NCBI RefSeq assembly: GCF_003946695.1
Contig: NZ_RHOX01000002.1
Span: forward strand, 62,001-126,000
DNA length: 64,000 bases
Source of the DNA: Lapidilactobacillus bayanensis
GTDB taxonomy: Bacteria > Bacillota > Bacilli > Lactobacillales > Lactobacillaceae
Direction: 5' to 3'
The notes under the pieces: generated by a model
Told to the model about the DNA's origin: nothing
Seen by the model: only the letters and a program-made list of their open reading frames with translations
Database searches by the model: none
Shown here: piece by piece, positions 54,343-63,638 of the stretch
Position numbering within the stretch: position 1 is the stretch's first letter
How the letters are laid out: every line of letters starts with the position of its first letter
Made by a program: the position numbers and the translations under genes

Positions 54343-54403
54343 AAAAAAGGACCGTTCAATTAGTAATGCACACTTCCATGTGCTAATTGAACGGTTCTTT
54401 TTA
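54343..54403 (+). terminator. Strong terminator after the GntR gene
   Basis: AAAAAAGGACCGTTCAATTA with its next base pairs with 54383-54402 over about 19 bp; an inner GCACA/TGTGC stem extends it; TTTTT ends it. Confidence 0.9.
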
Positions 54404-54467
54404 GAACAGTTGCTTGATTGCTAACTACTTACTGAATCTTTAGTTCTGATTTTTAAATTGCGCTTAT

Positions 54468-54587
54468 TTACACGGATAAATACTTTGGATCATGTCCACA
54501 CGGGCAAACACAATAACGTTGTTCTCCTGAAAAATAGTTGTAATTGATAACCGCTACCCAGTCCTTTGGCGGATTAACAACAACCAT
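54468..54587 (-). CDS. Small 39-residue protein with a CxCxCGHD metal-site motif
   Basis: The ATG at 54587 opens a frame ending at TAA 54468-54470. It begins MVVVNPPKDW and ends CVCPCGHDPKYLSV, with three closely spaced cysteines and a histidine suited to zinc or iron binding. An AGGA ribosome site lies about 12 nt upstream, and TTTACA, 17 bp, TATATA forms a plausible promoter. It lies in an otherwise empty 370-bp gap. No known family is recognised; it might be the remnant of a larger protein. Confidence 0.5.
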   Translation of the reverse strand: MVVVNPPKDWVAVINYNYFSGEQRYCVCPCGHDPKYLSV

Positions 54588-54733
54588 TTAACGACTTTTC
54601 CTGACTTACTATATATTCTGACTACTAATTTGTGTAAAATAGTAATGAGTTTATTTAATTGCCGACACCTTTTGCACCGATTAAATCATGTTTTTAATCT
54701 AGGTTGCACAACTTTTATTTAGGAGTTCTAATT

Positions 54734-55660
54734 TTGAAGAAAATATACGTGTTGCGTGGCGTTCCCGGTTGCGGTAAGTCAACTTTTATACGTCACTACC
54801 ATTTGGAACCTTACACAATCTCAACTGACAATCTCCGTTTACTTTACGGAAATCTGAAGTACATTTACGATGAAAAACAGGAGAAGATGCGACAGGTTAT
54901 TCCCCAGAAGTATAATGAACAAACTTTTAAGCTACTCTATAGTTTAATTGACAATAAGATGCAACGGGGCGAAACAATTTTCGTTGATGCAACTCATCTT
55001 TACCCTGATGCTTTTGAAGCCTATCATGAATATGTTGAAAAGTACCACTACGAAATGATTTGCATTGACTTTACGAAAGAAATTAATCTAAACGAATTAT
55101 TAAAACGTAACTTGACACGAATTGATTTTCGCTGGGTTGATCCAGAGGTGATCAAACGTATTTACAAGTTCGCCAAAAGCCACCCTCGCTTACCACGTTG
55201 GGTCCACCAAGTTACACCCAACCAATTTGCCAACACGTTATATATAGGAGAAACTGATCTTTCCACTTATCGAAGCATTGCCATTATTGGTGAAGATGCT
55301 GATTTCCGTGGTTCCTTGAAACCCCACGAATTTTATATTAGTTATAATCACGATTTTGCCCGTAAACATCATCATTCAAAAGATGTCATCTTCATTAATC
55401 GCGATCTTTCCACTTGCCGAGATCGCAATGCTTACACTGTTTTTCCTTTTAATTTTAAAGAAACCCATTACCTAGCAACTAGTCGAACCCTACGCGATGA
55501 ATTTATTGGTTATATCAAGAATATCCACGGTCGCAATCTTTACAACTTTGGCTTAGCTAACTTAACCGACTTCATGCAAGAATTTCCAGTGAATTCATCA
55601 CGGATTAAGCAGATATCTTTGAATAACTTTAAACAAAGTAGTATTAATAGACTAGCGTAA
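54734..55660 (+). CDS. AAA/polynucleotide-kinase-like P-loop protein with an unassigned C-terminal domain
   Basis: 308 residues from TTG 54734, 8 nt after AGGAG. Walker A is RGVPGCGKSTF at residues 7-17; VDATHL near 91 is the second aspartate strand, with a lid containing RNLTRIDFRW near 130. This is an AAA_33/T4-PNK-type kinase fold over about 170 residues. The remaining 135 residues (from YIGETDLSTYRS) match nothing I recognise and contain HDFARKHHHS. It is 29 bp upstream of a GatD-like gene, so the two are probably co-transcribed. The substrate is unknown. Confidence 0.75.
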   Translation: MKKIYVLRGVPGCGKSTFIRHYHLEPYTISTDNLRLLYGNLKYIYDEKQEKMRQVIPQKYNEQTFKLLYSLIDNKMQRGETIFVDATHLYPDAFEAYHEYVEKYHYEMICIDFTKEINLNELLKRNLTRIDFRWVDPEVIKRIYKFAKSHPRLPRWVHQVTPNQFANTLYIGETDLSTYRSIAIIGEDADFRGSLKPHEFYISYNHDFARKHHHSKDVIFINRDLSTCRDRNAYTVFPFNFKETHYLATSRTLRDEFIGYIKNIHGRNLYNFGLANLTDFMQEFPVNSSRIKQISLNNFKQSSINRLA

Positions 55661-55689
55661 TTGACGGAACAATAACTAAGGAGTTAATC

Positions 55690-56373
55690 ATGTCAGAACC
55701 AGTTAAAATTGCTTATCTATATGAAGATCTTATGAATACTTACGGCGACAGTGGTGACGTTAAGATTCTACGTTACCTACTTGAAACCGACGGCTATCAA
55801 GTTCAAGTTGACAATGTGAGTCTCGGTGATGAATTTGACAGTAATGATTATGACTTTATTTTCTTTGGTGGTGGTCAAGATTTCGAACAAACGATTGTTG
55901 CTAAAGATTTACAACGTCATCAAGCAACCTTGCGTGATTATATCGAGGCTGGCAAACCGATGCTAGCTATTTGTGGCGGTTATCAATTACTTGGCGATTA
56001 TTACATGACCAGTGATGGCGGCACGATCAAAGGATTAAGCATTCTACCCCTACACACCATCTTTAAAGCGGATAGTCGAATGATTGGTAACACTAAAATC
56101 AAAACGCCCTGGGGCGAAATGACAGCTTTCGAGAATCATAGTGGCCGTACTTATTTCGATAAAGACTCTGATTTACAACCACTTGGTCAAGTAATTGAAG
56201 GTTACGGTAACAATCCTGAAGATAAACAAGAAGGTGTTCATTACAAGAACACTATTGGTAGTTATTCTCATGGTCCAATATTACGTAACCAAAATGTTGC
56301 TGAAGCAGTTAAAAAGATGATTATCGTCAATCATCAAACTCGGATTACCATTCCAACCATCAAAAATAATTAA
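55690..56373 (+). CDS. gatD: GatD-like class I glutamine amidotransferase
   Basis: 227 residues. The triad-type motifs are MLAICGGYQLLG (catalytic Cys near residue 96) and SYSHGPIL (catalytic His near 196), of the CobB/CobQ glutaminase family. With MurT this protein amidates lipid II glutamate to isoglutamine at the inner membrane face. MurT is normally adjacent, but no Mur ligase gene is present here; the upstream neighbour is a P-loop kinase. Another glutaminase role cannot be excluded. Confidence 0.82.
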   Translation: MSEPVKIAYLYEDLMNTYGDSGDVKILRYLLETDGYQVQVDNVSLGDEFDSNDYDFIFFGGGQDFEQTIVAKDLQRHQATLRDYIEAGKPMLAICGGYQLLGDYYMTSDGGTIKGLSILPLHTIFKADSRMIGNTKIKTPWGEMTAFENHSGRTYFDKDSDLQPLGQVIEGYGNNPEDKQEGVHYKNTIGSYSHGPILRNQNVAEAVKKMIIVNHQTRITIPTIKNN

Positions 56374-56394
56374 ATGACAACTCGTTAATAGCTT

Positions 56395-56451
56395 AAATTA
56401 GTTTAAACGCAGGTTTCAATATGTGGTCAAACTAATTTAGGTTATTTTTTT
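56395..56451 (+). terminator. Terminator after gatD
   Basis: AAATTAGTTT (56395-56404) pairs with AAACTAATTT (56429-56438) and is followed by TTATTTTTTT. Confidence 0.7.
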
Positions 56452-56839
56452 GACATTGAAGCAAATATTTCCGGTAATATGACAAGCTATTTTTTAAAAA
56501 AGCTAAGTTTTAAGTCTTTTTTTCTAAAAAAATGTAAATATAATGTTATTTCTTCAAGAAAAGGTCTCGAAACAATAAAATTATTTTACGAAAATAGTTG
56601 AATAAAAAGTCTGTATGCGCTTTAATAATGAATATTCCAAAAAAATACGCCATTTTATGCAGTTTAGTAATGATTTCGATTTCTATCATTACAGAATCAT
56701 GTCTTTTCTTACAACGGTCTCTAATTTTGTAACTTAACTGAAACCGGATAAGCATAGTCGTATGTTAATCTATAAACATCGATAAATTGATAAGCGCGCA
56801 GCAATCAATTAAAAAAATAAAAGGCAGGTTCTTCAATCT
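56452..56839. other. 388-bp AT-rich intergenic region
   Basis: No credible gene; a minus-strand open frame here is AT-driven. TAATGAT and ATCATTA (about 56672-56695) form a dyad with a 10-nt spacer. The promoter and long leader of the LysM gene are presumably here. Confidence 0.45.
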
Positions 56840-57625
56840 ATGAAATTCACTAGTACACTCAAGAGAAACTTTGCATTAGGTTTAGGCGCAGCAGTTCTTG
56901 CAGCTAGTATTGCATTCTTGAATCCAGCACAAACTCACGCCGCAACTATTACTGTTAAAGCTGGCGACACAGTTTCTGCATTGGCATCAACATACAAGTC
57001 AACTATTTCAAAAATCGAAAAAGACAACAAAATTAGCTCTAACCATATGATCTATGTTGGTCAATCATTATCTATCAATGGTACAACTAATTCAGCTTCA
57101 CAAGTCACTGTTAAAGCTGGCGATACTGTCAGCGGATTAGCTGCACAATATGGCACAACTATTGCTAACATTGAAACTTTAAACAACATTGTTGGTCATG
57201 TGATCTATGTTGGTCAAGTACTGAACATCTCTAAATCAGCTACTACAGCAGTTCCTGCTAAGACAGCTACCGTTGCTAAAACAACTTCTACAAGTTCAGC
57301 TCGTACTACTACTACGGCACGTACCACTACAACACGCTCAACCGCTGCTGCTAAAACAACTACTTCTACTCGTAGTACTACTTCATCTTCATCCGTATCT
57401 GGCTCTGAAGCAAGTGCACGCGCAGTTATCGCTGCACGCGAATCTGGCGGTAGCTACACTGCTCGCAATGGTCAATACATTGGCAAGTACCAATTAACTT
57501 CAAGTTACTTACATGGAGACTATTCAGCAGCTAATCAAGAACGTGTCGCTCAACAATACGTTACTTCACGTTACGGTTCATGGACTAAAGCATTGGCATT
57601 CTGGAATGCTCATGGCTGGTACTAA
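56840..57625 (+). CDS. Secreted LysM protein with transglycosylase-like C-terminal domain
   Basis: 261 residues. A signal peptide (about 1-34, ending AQTHA) is followed by two LysM repeats (about 35-78 and 88-131, each with VKAGDTVS and IYVGQ), a low-complexity Thr/Ser/Ala linker (about 135-190), and a 70-residue lysozyme/SLT-like domain with AARESGGSY (catalytic Glu) and GKYQL. It ends in WNAHGWY, as in the small wall hydrolases of lactobacilli. It probably acts on peptidoglycan outside the cell. A terminator follows. Confidence 0.88.
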   Translation: MKFTSTLKRNFALGLGAAVLAASIAFLNPAQTHAATITVKAGDTVSALASTYKSTISKIEKDNKISSNHMIYVGQSLSINGTTNSASQVTVKAGDTVSGLAAQYGTTIANIETLNNIVGHVIYVGQVLNISKSATTAVPAKTATVAKTTSTSSARTTTTARTTTTRSTAAAKTTTSTRSTTSSSSVSGSEASARAVIAARESGGSYTARNGQYIGKYQLTSSYLHGDYSAANQERVAQQYVTSRYGSWTKALAFWNAHGWY

Positions 57626-57659
57626 GATATAGTCATCTTATAAATTTCAATCTAGTTTC

Positions 57660-57695
57660 GAAGCATACGAGATAAATAGCTCGTATGCTTTTTTG
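57660..57695 (+). terminator. Terminator after the LysM gene
   Basis: GAAGCATACGAG, 8-nt loop, CTCGTATGCTTTTTT. Confidence 0.92.
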
Positions 57696-57960
57696 TTGTT
57701 TTTTAATCATTAGATAGCAATTCTCATATCGACGTTATGACTAACTATTAATGTACTTGCTTGTTCTTATCACACACTGTGCTCGAAGCGCTATAACGAC
57801 TCACTATTTAAAGTCGCTCTATCTTATTCATTTCAGTACCAACCCATCTGAACAATTCATCAAAAAGTTTTTAAAAATTTAACCCACAGTGGCCTAAACC
57901 AATATTTTCTGATAAAATACGTTATTCTAGTATTTAGTTTAAAATTATCGGAGGATTTTT

Positions 57961-58818
57961 ATGACAATCGTTTGGCTTTTCGTACCAGCACTCGCTTGGG
58001 GTATTCTGCCACTAGCAATTGCCTACATTGGTGGTAATGCAAAGAATCAAATTTTTGGGACTGCTATCGGAACATTAATTACTAGCTTTTTCGTCTTAGC
58101 CTTTAATGGTTTTAATATTTCAGCACACAATTTTATACTCGCCATGCTAGCTGGTGCCTTTTGGATTGGTGGGCAAATCGGCCAATATACGGCGTATCAA
58201 AATATCGGTGTATCAAAAACTATGCCCGTCTCAACCGGTCTTCAATTAATCGGAACGTCATTAATCGGTGTACTTATTTTTGGCGAATGGTCAACGATAG
58301 CTGCTAGAATTCTTGGCTTCATTGGTATTGCACTCTTAGTTGCGGGTGTCTTTTTAACCGCCTATACTGAAAATAAAAATAATGCCAACCAGAAAAACTC
58401 GCGCCAAACTTACCTCGTTTTAATATCGACAACGATTGGTTATTTGATTTACAATACACTTCCCAAGGCGATGTCAGCCTCCGGACTAGCAATCTTCTTC
58501 CCTGAGTCCATTGGGATGGTCTTAGCCGTTTTGAGCTATTTGCTCAGCACAAAAAGTCTTAGAATTGTTACTGAGAAAAAGAGTTGGTTAAACGTTATTT
58601 CTGGCTTAATCTTCTCGATCGCTGCTATTACTTATATTTTCTCCGTTCGAGATAATGGTGTTAACACTGCTTTTGTTGTTGGTCAGCTCTCGGTTGTCCT
58701 TTCAACAATTGGTAGTATGATTCTGTTAAAAGAGCATAAAACAAAACGTGAGCTATCTGCAACCATCCTAGGATTAATCGTCATTGTGACCGGCGCGATT
58801 ATTACAACGATTGGCTAA
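57961..58818 (+). CDS. glcU: GRP-family sugar uptake protein (GlcU-like)
   Basis: 285 residues with ten membrane segments of the drug/metabolite-transporter fold: N-terminal WGILPLAIAYIGG, GQIGQYTAYQNIGVSKTMP near residue 72 and SVVLSTIGSMILLKE near 245. It is predicted to be a proton-coupled glucose or ribose permease, a non-PTS route. The ATG has CGGAGGA upstream. It stands alone, convergent with prs. Confidence 0.87.
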   Translation: MTIVWLFVPALAWGILPLAIAYIGGNAKNQIFGTAIGTLITSFFVLAFNGFNISAHNFILAMLAGAFWIGGQIGQYTAYQNIGVSKTMPVSTGLQLIGTSLIGVLIFGEWSTIAARILGFIGIALLVAGVFLTAYTENKNNANQKNSRQTYLVLISTTIGYLIYNTLPKAMSASGLAIFFPESIGMVLAVLSYLLSTKSLRIVTEKKSWLNVISGLIFSIAAITYIFSVRDNGVNTAFVVGQLSVVLSTIGSMILLKEHKTKRELSATILGLIVIVTGAIITTIG

Positions 58819-58831
58819 GCCATTACAAAAA

Positions 58832-58872
58832 GAGGTAGCGCTGAAATTTTCATCTCAGTGCCACCTCATTTA
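58832..58872 (-). terminator. Terminator of prs (leftward)
   Basis: GAGGTAGCGCTGA pairs with TCAGTGCCACCTC; on the minus strand TTTTT follows. Confidence 0.8.
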
Positions 58873-58892
58873 CTATCTAAAACTGTTTTTGT

Positions 58893-59873
58893 TTAGTCTT
58901 CCTGGTTCCCTGAAGTGAAGAGCGAGTGAATTGACTCGTTGTTATAGATTCGTTTAATTGCGTTAGCTAATAAGCTGCTGACAGATAAACGAATAAGTTT
59001 AGGAAATTGCTTTTCTTCAGGAATTCGAATTGAATCTGTCACAATAACTTCTTTCAGTACAGAATCTTGTAGCTTCTCAGCTGCACCCTTAGAGAAGATG
59101 GCATGAGTTGCACAACCGTAAATTGCTTTAGCACCGGCTTCATGTAAGGAATTAGCAGACCAGACCATCCGACTTGCTGTATCGATTAAATCATCAGCAA
59201 TAATACAAATCTTACCGTCAACATCGCCGATAATATCAAGTGGATCAACACTAGGGTTGCTATCACGTTTATCGACGATAGCAATTGGACAATTAAAATA
59301 TTCTGCTAATGCGCGAGCACGTTTCGTTGAACTATGATCAGGTGCAACAACCACAATCTCGTCAGCAGTTCCTAGCTTTTTATCCAAGAAATACTGCGCT
59401 AAAATGGGTAAAGCTTGTAAGTGATCAACCGGGATATCAAAGAAACCTTGAATTTGATCAGCATGTAAATCAAGCGCCACCACGCGATCAGCACCACCGA
59501 TTTCAATCAGGTTAGAAACTAACTTAGCTGTGATTGGTTCCCGTGAACGTGTCTTGCGATCAGCCCGCGAATAGGCAAAGTAAGGTAGAACAACGTTAAT
59601 TGTGTGCGCACTTGCACGTCGTAAGGCATCTAACATGATCATCAGTTCCATAAAATTCTCGTTAACCGGATCATTAATTGATTGGATAACGAAGATATCA
59701 TCACCACGAACAGTTTCATCAATATTAATTTGAATTTCACCGTCTGCGAAATGTTTAACTGATGTTGTTAAGAGCGGCACATTTACATGCTCAGCGACCG
59801 ATTTTGCCAAATCAAAATTACCATTTAACGCGATTAATTTCATTGGATGACTATTATTACATCTAGTTGCCAT
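58893..59873 (-). CDS. prs: Ribose-phosphate pyrophosphokinase
   Basis: 326 residues from ATG 59873, preceded by GGAGG. Class I PRPP synthase motifs: FADGEIQINI near residue 42, YFAYSRADRKTRSREPI near 96-112, DLHADQIQGFFDIPVDH near 140-156 and the PRPP loop IIADDLIDTASR near 228. It makes PRPP from ribose 5-phosphate and ATP. Unusual features are the long N-terminal lead and some departures from the commonest Prs sequence, which suggest it may be the second paralogue (Prs2) found in lactobacilli. Confidence 0.93.
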   Translation of the reverse strand: MATRCNNSHPMKLIALNGNFDLAKSVAEHVNVPLLTTSVKHFADGEIQINIDETVRGDDIFVIQSINDPVNENFMELMIMLDALRRASAHTINVVLPYFAYSRADRKTRSREPITAKLVSNLIEIGGADRVVALDLHADQIQGFFDIPVDHLQALPILAQYFLDKKLGTADEIVVVAPDHSSTKRARALAEYFNCPIAIVDKRDSNPSVDPLDIIGDVDGKICIIADDLIDTASRMVWSANSLHEAGAKAIYGCATHAIFSKGAAEKLQDSVLKEVIVTDSIRIPEEKQFPKLIRLSVSSLLANAIKRIYNNESIHSLFTSGNQED

Positions 59874-60105
59874 TTGTTCCTCCAAAAGTTTTATCTATTT
59901 AATTTACTTAAATCGTTGTTGTTACTCTTATTATAGTTGAAAGCGCCAGCGCTGACCACAAAAAATCTCTTCTCTTAACGAATTACTCGATTAATCAAAC
60001 TTATTTTGCTAATTATTACTATTTTGAAAAGATAATTCTTAATAATTGCTTTTTCTTATACAAAAATAGACAATTGAACATATTAAGATTAAATTTCGAG
60101 GTTGA

Positions 60106-60678
60106 ATGATGGGTAAACAACAAGCAAAACAGCAAACTGAGACTAGTTTCGGTAAATGGCTCATTGAGATGATTATTCTCGCCGCCATTTTATTCACTGG
60201 GGTGCAATTGATTTTTTATTTTGTCTTAGCAAAAGACGTTGTCTCTGGTCCATCGATGGAAACTTCTTTCAATGATGGTGATCGGCTCATTACTTATCGG
60301 CTCGGTAAGATTAAACGCGGTTCTGTCGTCGTCTTAGACGCACCAGATGAACCAGGTACATTGTATATCAAACGGGTAATCGGCTTACCAGGTGACACTA
60401 TAGAGGCCAAAAATGACACTTTATACGTGAATGGACAGAAAGTTAACGAATCTTATTTGACAAAATACGCTACTGGTCAAAACTTCACTGAAGACTTCTC
60501 TCTTAAGTCAAAATTAGGCGTCAATAAAGTTCCTGCGAATAGTTATTTCGTCATGGGGGATAATCGACCGATCTCTAAAGACAGTCGCCGCATTGGATTT
60601 ATTAAGAAATCAGCAATTAAAGGCGTTGTGCGTTTGCGTTATTGGCCATTGAATAAAATTCAAATTTTCACCAATTAA
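60106..60678 (+). CDS. lepB: Signal peptidase I
   Basis: 190 residues with one N-terminal membrane anchor (about 20-40), then the catalytic Ser in VSGPSMETSF and Lys in YIKRVIGLPGD, and the GDNRPISKDSRRIGF box. It cleaves Sec signal peptides on the outer membrane face. Two adjacent ATGs (60106, 60109) follow GAGG, and either may serve. A terminator follows. Confidence 0.95.
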   Translation: MMGKQQAKQQTETSFGKWLIEMIILAAILFTGVQLIFYFVLAKDVVSGPSMETSFNDGDRLITYRLGKIKRGSVVVLDAPDEPGTLYIKRVIGLPGDTIEAKNDTLYVNGQKVNESYLTKYATGQNFTEDFSLKSKLGVNKVPANSYFVMGDNRPISKDSRRIGFIKKSAIKGVVRLRYWPLNKIQIFTN

Positions 60679-60693
60679 TTAAATTAGCTAGAC

Positions 60694-60728
60694 AAAAAGG
60701 AGCCGGGCAAAAACCCAGCTCCTTTTTT
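60694..60728 (+). terminator. Terminator after lepB
   Basis: AAAAAGGAGCCGGG pairs with CCCAGCTCCTTTTTT around a 6-nt loop. It also lies between convergent genes. Confidence 0.92.
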
Positions 60729-60784
60729 GGTATTGTTGATTATCGGACGTAATCCCATTTTTGTTTCACATTTTTTTGCTACTT

Positions 60785-61345
60785 TTAATTAGCCGCACGG
60801 CCTTTATATTCACCATTTGAAGTATTAATGACTAACTTCTCACCAGCTTGAATAAAGTCAGGAACGCTAACAATTAAGCCAGTTTCCATAGTAGCTGGTT
60901 TACCACCACCGGTAACTGAACCACCTTTAATTGAAGGCTGCGTTTCAGTTACCGTTAATTCAACCATGCTTGGCAACATAACGCCGATTACTTCTGCACC
61001 ATAGAATTGAATTTGAACATTCGTATTTGGTAACAAGAATTTCAATTCCTGTTCAATACTGTTCGTAGCAATTTCATATTGATCATAAGTTTCTAGATCC
61101 ATGAAATAAGCCAATTCATCCTGCGTATAAAGATATTGCGCTTGTTTCAAATCGATAATTGCTAATTCGATTTTTTCACTCGGACGCATCGTTGTTTGTA
61201 CAGTAGAACCTGCCCGAACATCGTATAATTTCATTTGCATAACGGTATTGCCTTTGCCGGGTTTATGATGATTACTCTCCAAAACCTTGATCAACTTGCC
61301 ATCCTTAATAAACGTCATACCAGCTTTTAACCCAATTGCTTCCAA
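60785..61345 (-). CDS. efp: Elongation factor P
   Basis: 186 residues, three beta-barrel domains. The loop near residue 30 reads HKPGKGNT, where the apical Lys is the usual modification site, and [18 protein letters not shown] follows. The C-terminal domain ends with [17 protein letters not shown]. It relieves ribosome stalling at polyproline. The ATG at 61345 follows AAAGGAGCG. Lactobacilli may have two efp genes; only one is here. Confidence 0.95.
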   Translation of the reverse strand: MEAIGLKAGMTFIKDGKLIKVLESNHHKPGKGNTVMQMKLYDVRAGSTVQTTMRPSEKIELAIIDLKQAQYLYTQDELAYFMDLETYDQYEIATNSIEQELKFLLPNTNVQIQFYGAEVIGVMLPSMVELTVTETQPSIKGGSVTGGGKPATMETGLIVSVPDFIQAGEKLVINTSNGEYKGRAAN

Positions 61346-61543
61346 AAGTATCGCTCCTTTTAATCACTTATTTATCTGCGTACAAAATAATCTTTCGTTC
61401 AAATCACCGATTAGTTCTTACTTTTACTAATTTTCAATTATTTTTAAACGCTATCAATTGTCATTGTAACATATAATGTAAGTGGAACCTATTAACTCAT
61501 AATAACCGTAATTGGTAATATGTTTTAGACAAAATTGTCAGAA

Positions 61544-62716
61544 TTATAATTTTACCTTTTTAGAATCAGAGCTCGCAAAAATTAGCGCGAATACTGCAAT
61601 TAAAACCGCACAGAAGATAAACAAAATTGGATACGAGAACGACTCAATGATCAATGCACCAATTAAAGGTCCGATTGCACGACCGGCAGAAGCAGCAATT
61701 GTCACCATGCCTTGATAACGCCCCTTCTCTTTGAAAGACGCCCGTTCATTAACAAAAGTGGAAACCGCGGGAAATGCAATAATTTCACCAATTGTCAATA
61801 CTGCCATGCCTAAAACAAACCAGGAAAACTGATGTGCAAAAATCAAAATTAGAAATGAACTGCAGAAAAAGGCAAATCCTGTATATAAACGACCTCTTAA
61901 ATGTTGCAAGAGATAATCATCGAAATGGGTCAATAACGGCTGCAATAACACAATTAAAACCGCATTGATCGTCCACAGGTGACTGTAAAGTTTAACATCC
62001 ATCCCTAAGTGCAGCATATAGGCAGAAATATTACTTTGCCACTGCTCATATGCAATCCATGCAACAAATAACGTTAGTAATAGTAATAGAATTGGCAATT
62101 TATCGCGAGTTTTTTGATGATCATCAGCAATAACTTTACTCTTACTAATATTTTGCTTGGCAGCATCCAAGTTATGAAACGTTATAGCGGCCATCATAAA
62201 AAAAGCGACAAACATGCTAAAAGCAATTGCAAAAATATATTCGATACCCAAAGGTAAAATATAACCAACAATTAAAGAACCAAATACCAATCCCAGGTTA
62301 CTAGTAAAATAGAGAACATTAAAAACATAACTAGGTTGTTTACTGCGAATTAAAGTCGCAATGGAATTAATACATGTCGCTACCACGCCGTTGCCCAGAC
62401 CCAATAGCACTAACAAAACAGCATAGATTGGCCAGCCATGCCAAAAAATTAATAGTCCAGCTGAGACAGTCGCAGTAAAAATACCAATTAGAATTGTCGG
62501 GTATGGTTTCCAGTTGTCAAACAACCAACCGCCCAAATAATTCCCGATAATTGTAAAAACTGAATTAATCAACAAAACAATCCCCGCAATTGTTAATGTT
62601 TCATGTAAATACTCATGCATATAAATTGTTGTCAATGGCCAAATAAAACTAATACCTGTGTTGGTAATCAATGAACCTAAAAAGAGCCATTTTAACTTAA
62701 TCGGATCTCGTCGCAA
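61544..62716 (-). CDS. MFS transporter
   Basis: 390 residues with 12 membrane segments and the MFS loop GGWLFDNWKPYPTIL after helix 2 (about residue 62). Helix 5 has LGLVFGSLIVGYIL, and a repeated motif is seen as GRYQGMVTIAASAGRAIGPLIG in the second half (only part is conserved). It is probably a drug or metabolite exporter. No linked regulator; specificity unknown. Confidence 0.85.
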   Translation of the reverse strand: MRRDPIKLKWLFLGSLITNTGISFIWPLTTIYMHEYLHETLTIAGIVLLINSVFTIIGNYLGGWLFDNWKPYPTILIGIFTATVSAGLLIFWHGWPIYAVLLVLLGLGNGVVATCINSIATLIRSKQPSYVFNVLYFTSNLGLVFGSLIVGYILPLGIEYIFAIAFSMFVAFFMMAAITFHNLDAAKQNISKSKVIADDHQKTRDKLPILLLLLTLFVAWIAYEQWQSNISAYMLHLGMDVKLYSHLWTINAVLIVLLQPLLTHFDDYLLQHLRGRLYTGFAFFCSSFLILIFAHQFSWFVLGMAVLTIGEIIAFPAVSTFVNERASFKEKGRYQGMVTIAASAGRAIGPLIGALIIESFSYPILFIFCAVLIAVFALIFASSDSKKVKL

Positions 62717-62888
62717 CCTGTTACACTCTCCCTCATGAAATCTTATAATCTAGCCTATCACGAGTAGTAGTATAAAAGCAACCCCTTTTTACGACGTATA
62801 TAACATTCATTGTCCCCTTAACAAACATTTAGTTGCTAGCCATATTTAACTTTTCCTTTAACAAGTGCCGCATAGCGACGTTATAAAC

Positions 62889-62935
62889 AAAAAATAACAG
62901 GAACTAGGATTTCTGTCCTTGTTCCTGTTATTTTT
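62889..62935 (-). terminator. Terminator after the HMA-Dps-like operon
   Basis: AAAAATAACAGGAAC pairs perfectly with GTTCCTGTTATTTTT, with an inner AGGA/TCCT stem. On the minus strand TTTTTGTTT follows. The 62717-63046 gap shows nothing else. Confidence 0.88.
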
Positions 62936-63046
62936 ATTGTTGTGAACTAAAGGTCCAAGCATCAATGTCGTAACTAGCAATGCCATTCACCAAAAATCTT
63001 AAGCGAACAGCACGTTTTGACTAATCAGCAGACCTGGTTTAACTAT

Positions 63047-63610
63047 TTAATCTTCGTCTTCGTCGTCATCATCGACTTCAACTAAATCTTCCCATGCCGT
63101 TTTACCTAGCTGTGCTTGTAACAATCGAGTTTGGTGGTTATTATAGCCACGCAGTTTTGTCAAAAAGTCTGCTAAAACTGGTCGATTCTCTCGTTGCGCT
63201 AAGATAATAGCCCGATCAATAAACATGTTAGCCGTGGTAAAATCATGAGCTGTTTCATTAACAATGGCACTTGCAGTTTGATATTTTAACCGTGGTTCTT
63301 CTGAGATCTTCGTATATTGCGTATACTCTGCAACAGTTGCTGGTGGTAATTCATTCTCATCGAGTAAAATTGTACCAAGTTCGTCTAATTGTTTGCGATT
63401 TTCTGCAATTAAATCTTGATAGAAACCTTGTAATGAAATAGCCTCTGAACCCTTTAAATACCATAATGCTTGATGAAGTTTAACATCAAAATACCAGAGA
63501 TTAGCAACAATGTGACCACTCATTGCACCAGCTGTTGGTTTATGATGATCAATGTCGGCCTGCTTTAATTCTGCTTGATATTTTGCTTCGATTTCTTTTG
63601 TATTTTCCAT
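63047..63610 (-). CDS. Dps-like ferritin-fold protein lacking ferroxidase ligands
   Basis: 187 residues from ATG 63610, 8 nt after GGAGG. It aligns without gaps to the canonical Dps at 24212 across the helix A-B region: LHQALWYLKG against IHQTHWYMRG. The ligand positions are His31 to Leu, His43 to Gln, Asp47 to Gln and Glu62 to Thr; only Asp58 is kept. An acidic tail (DDDDEDED) ends the protein. It follows an HMA-domain gene by 28 bp in one operon. DNA binding or a structural or metal-chaperone role is possible; classical iron oxidation is unlikely. Confidence 0.85.
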   Translation of the reverse strand: MENTKEIEAKYQAELKQADIDHHKPTAGAMSGHIVANLWYFDVKLHQALWYLKGSEAISLQGFYQDLIAENRKQLDELGTILLDENELPPATVAEYTQYTKISEEPRLKYQTASAIVNETAHDFTTANMFIDRAIILAQRENRPVLADFLTKLRGYNNHQTRLLQAQLGKTAWEDLVEVDDDDEDED

Positions 63611-63638
63611 GGAAAGTCCTCCCAAATAATTAATCGTT

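Noticed and set aside
56546-56755. 69-codon minus-strand frame before the LysM gene
   Set aside because: Composition follows the AT-rich background and no start signal is seen.
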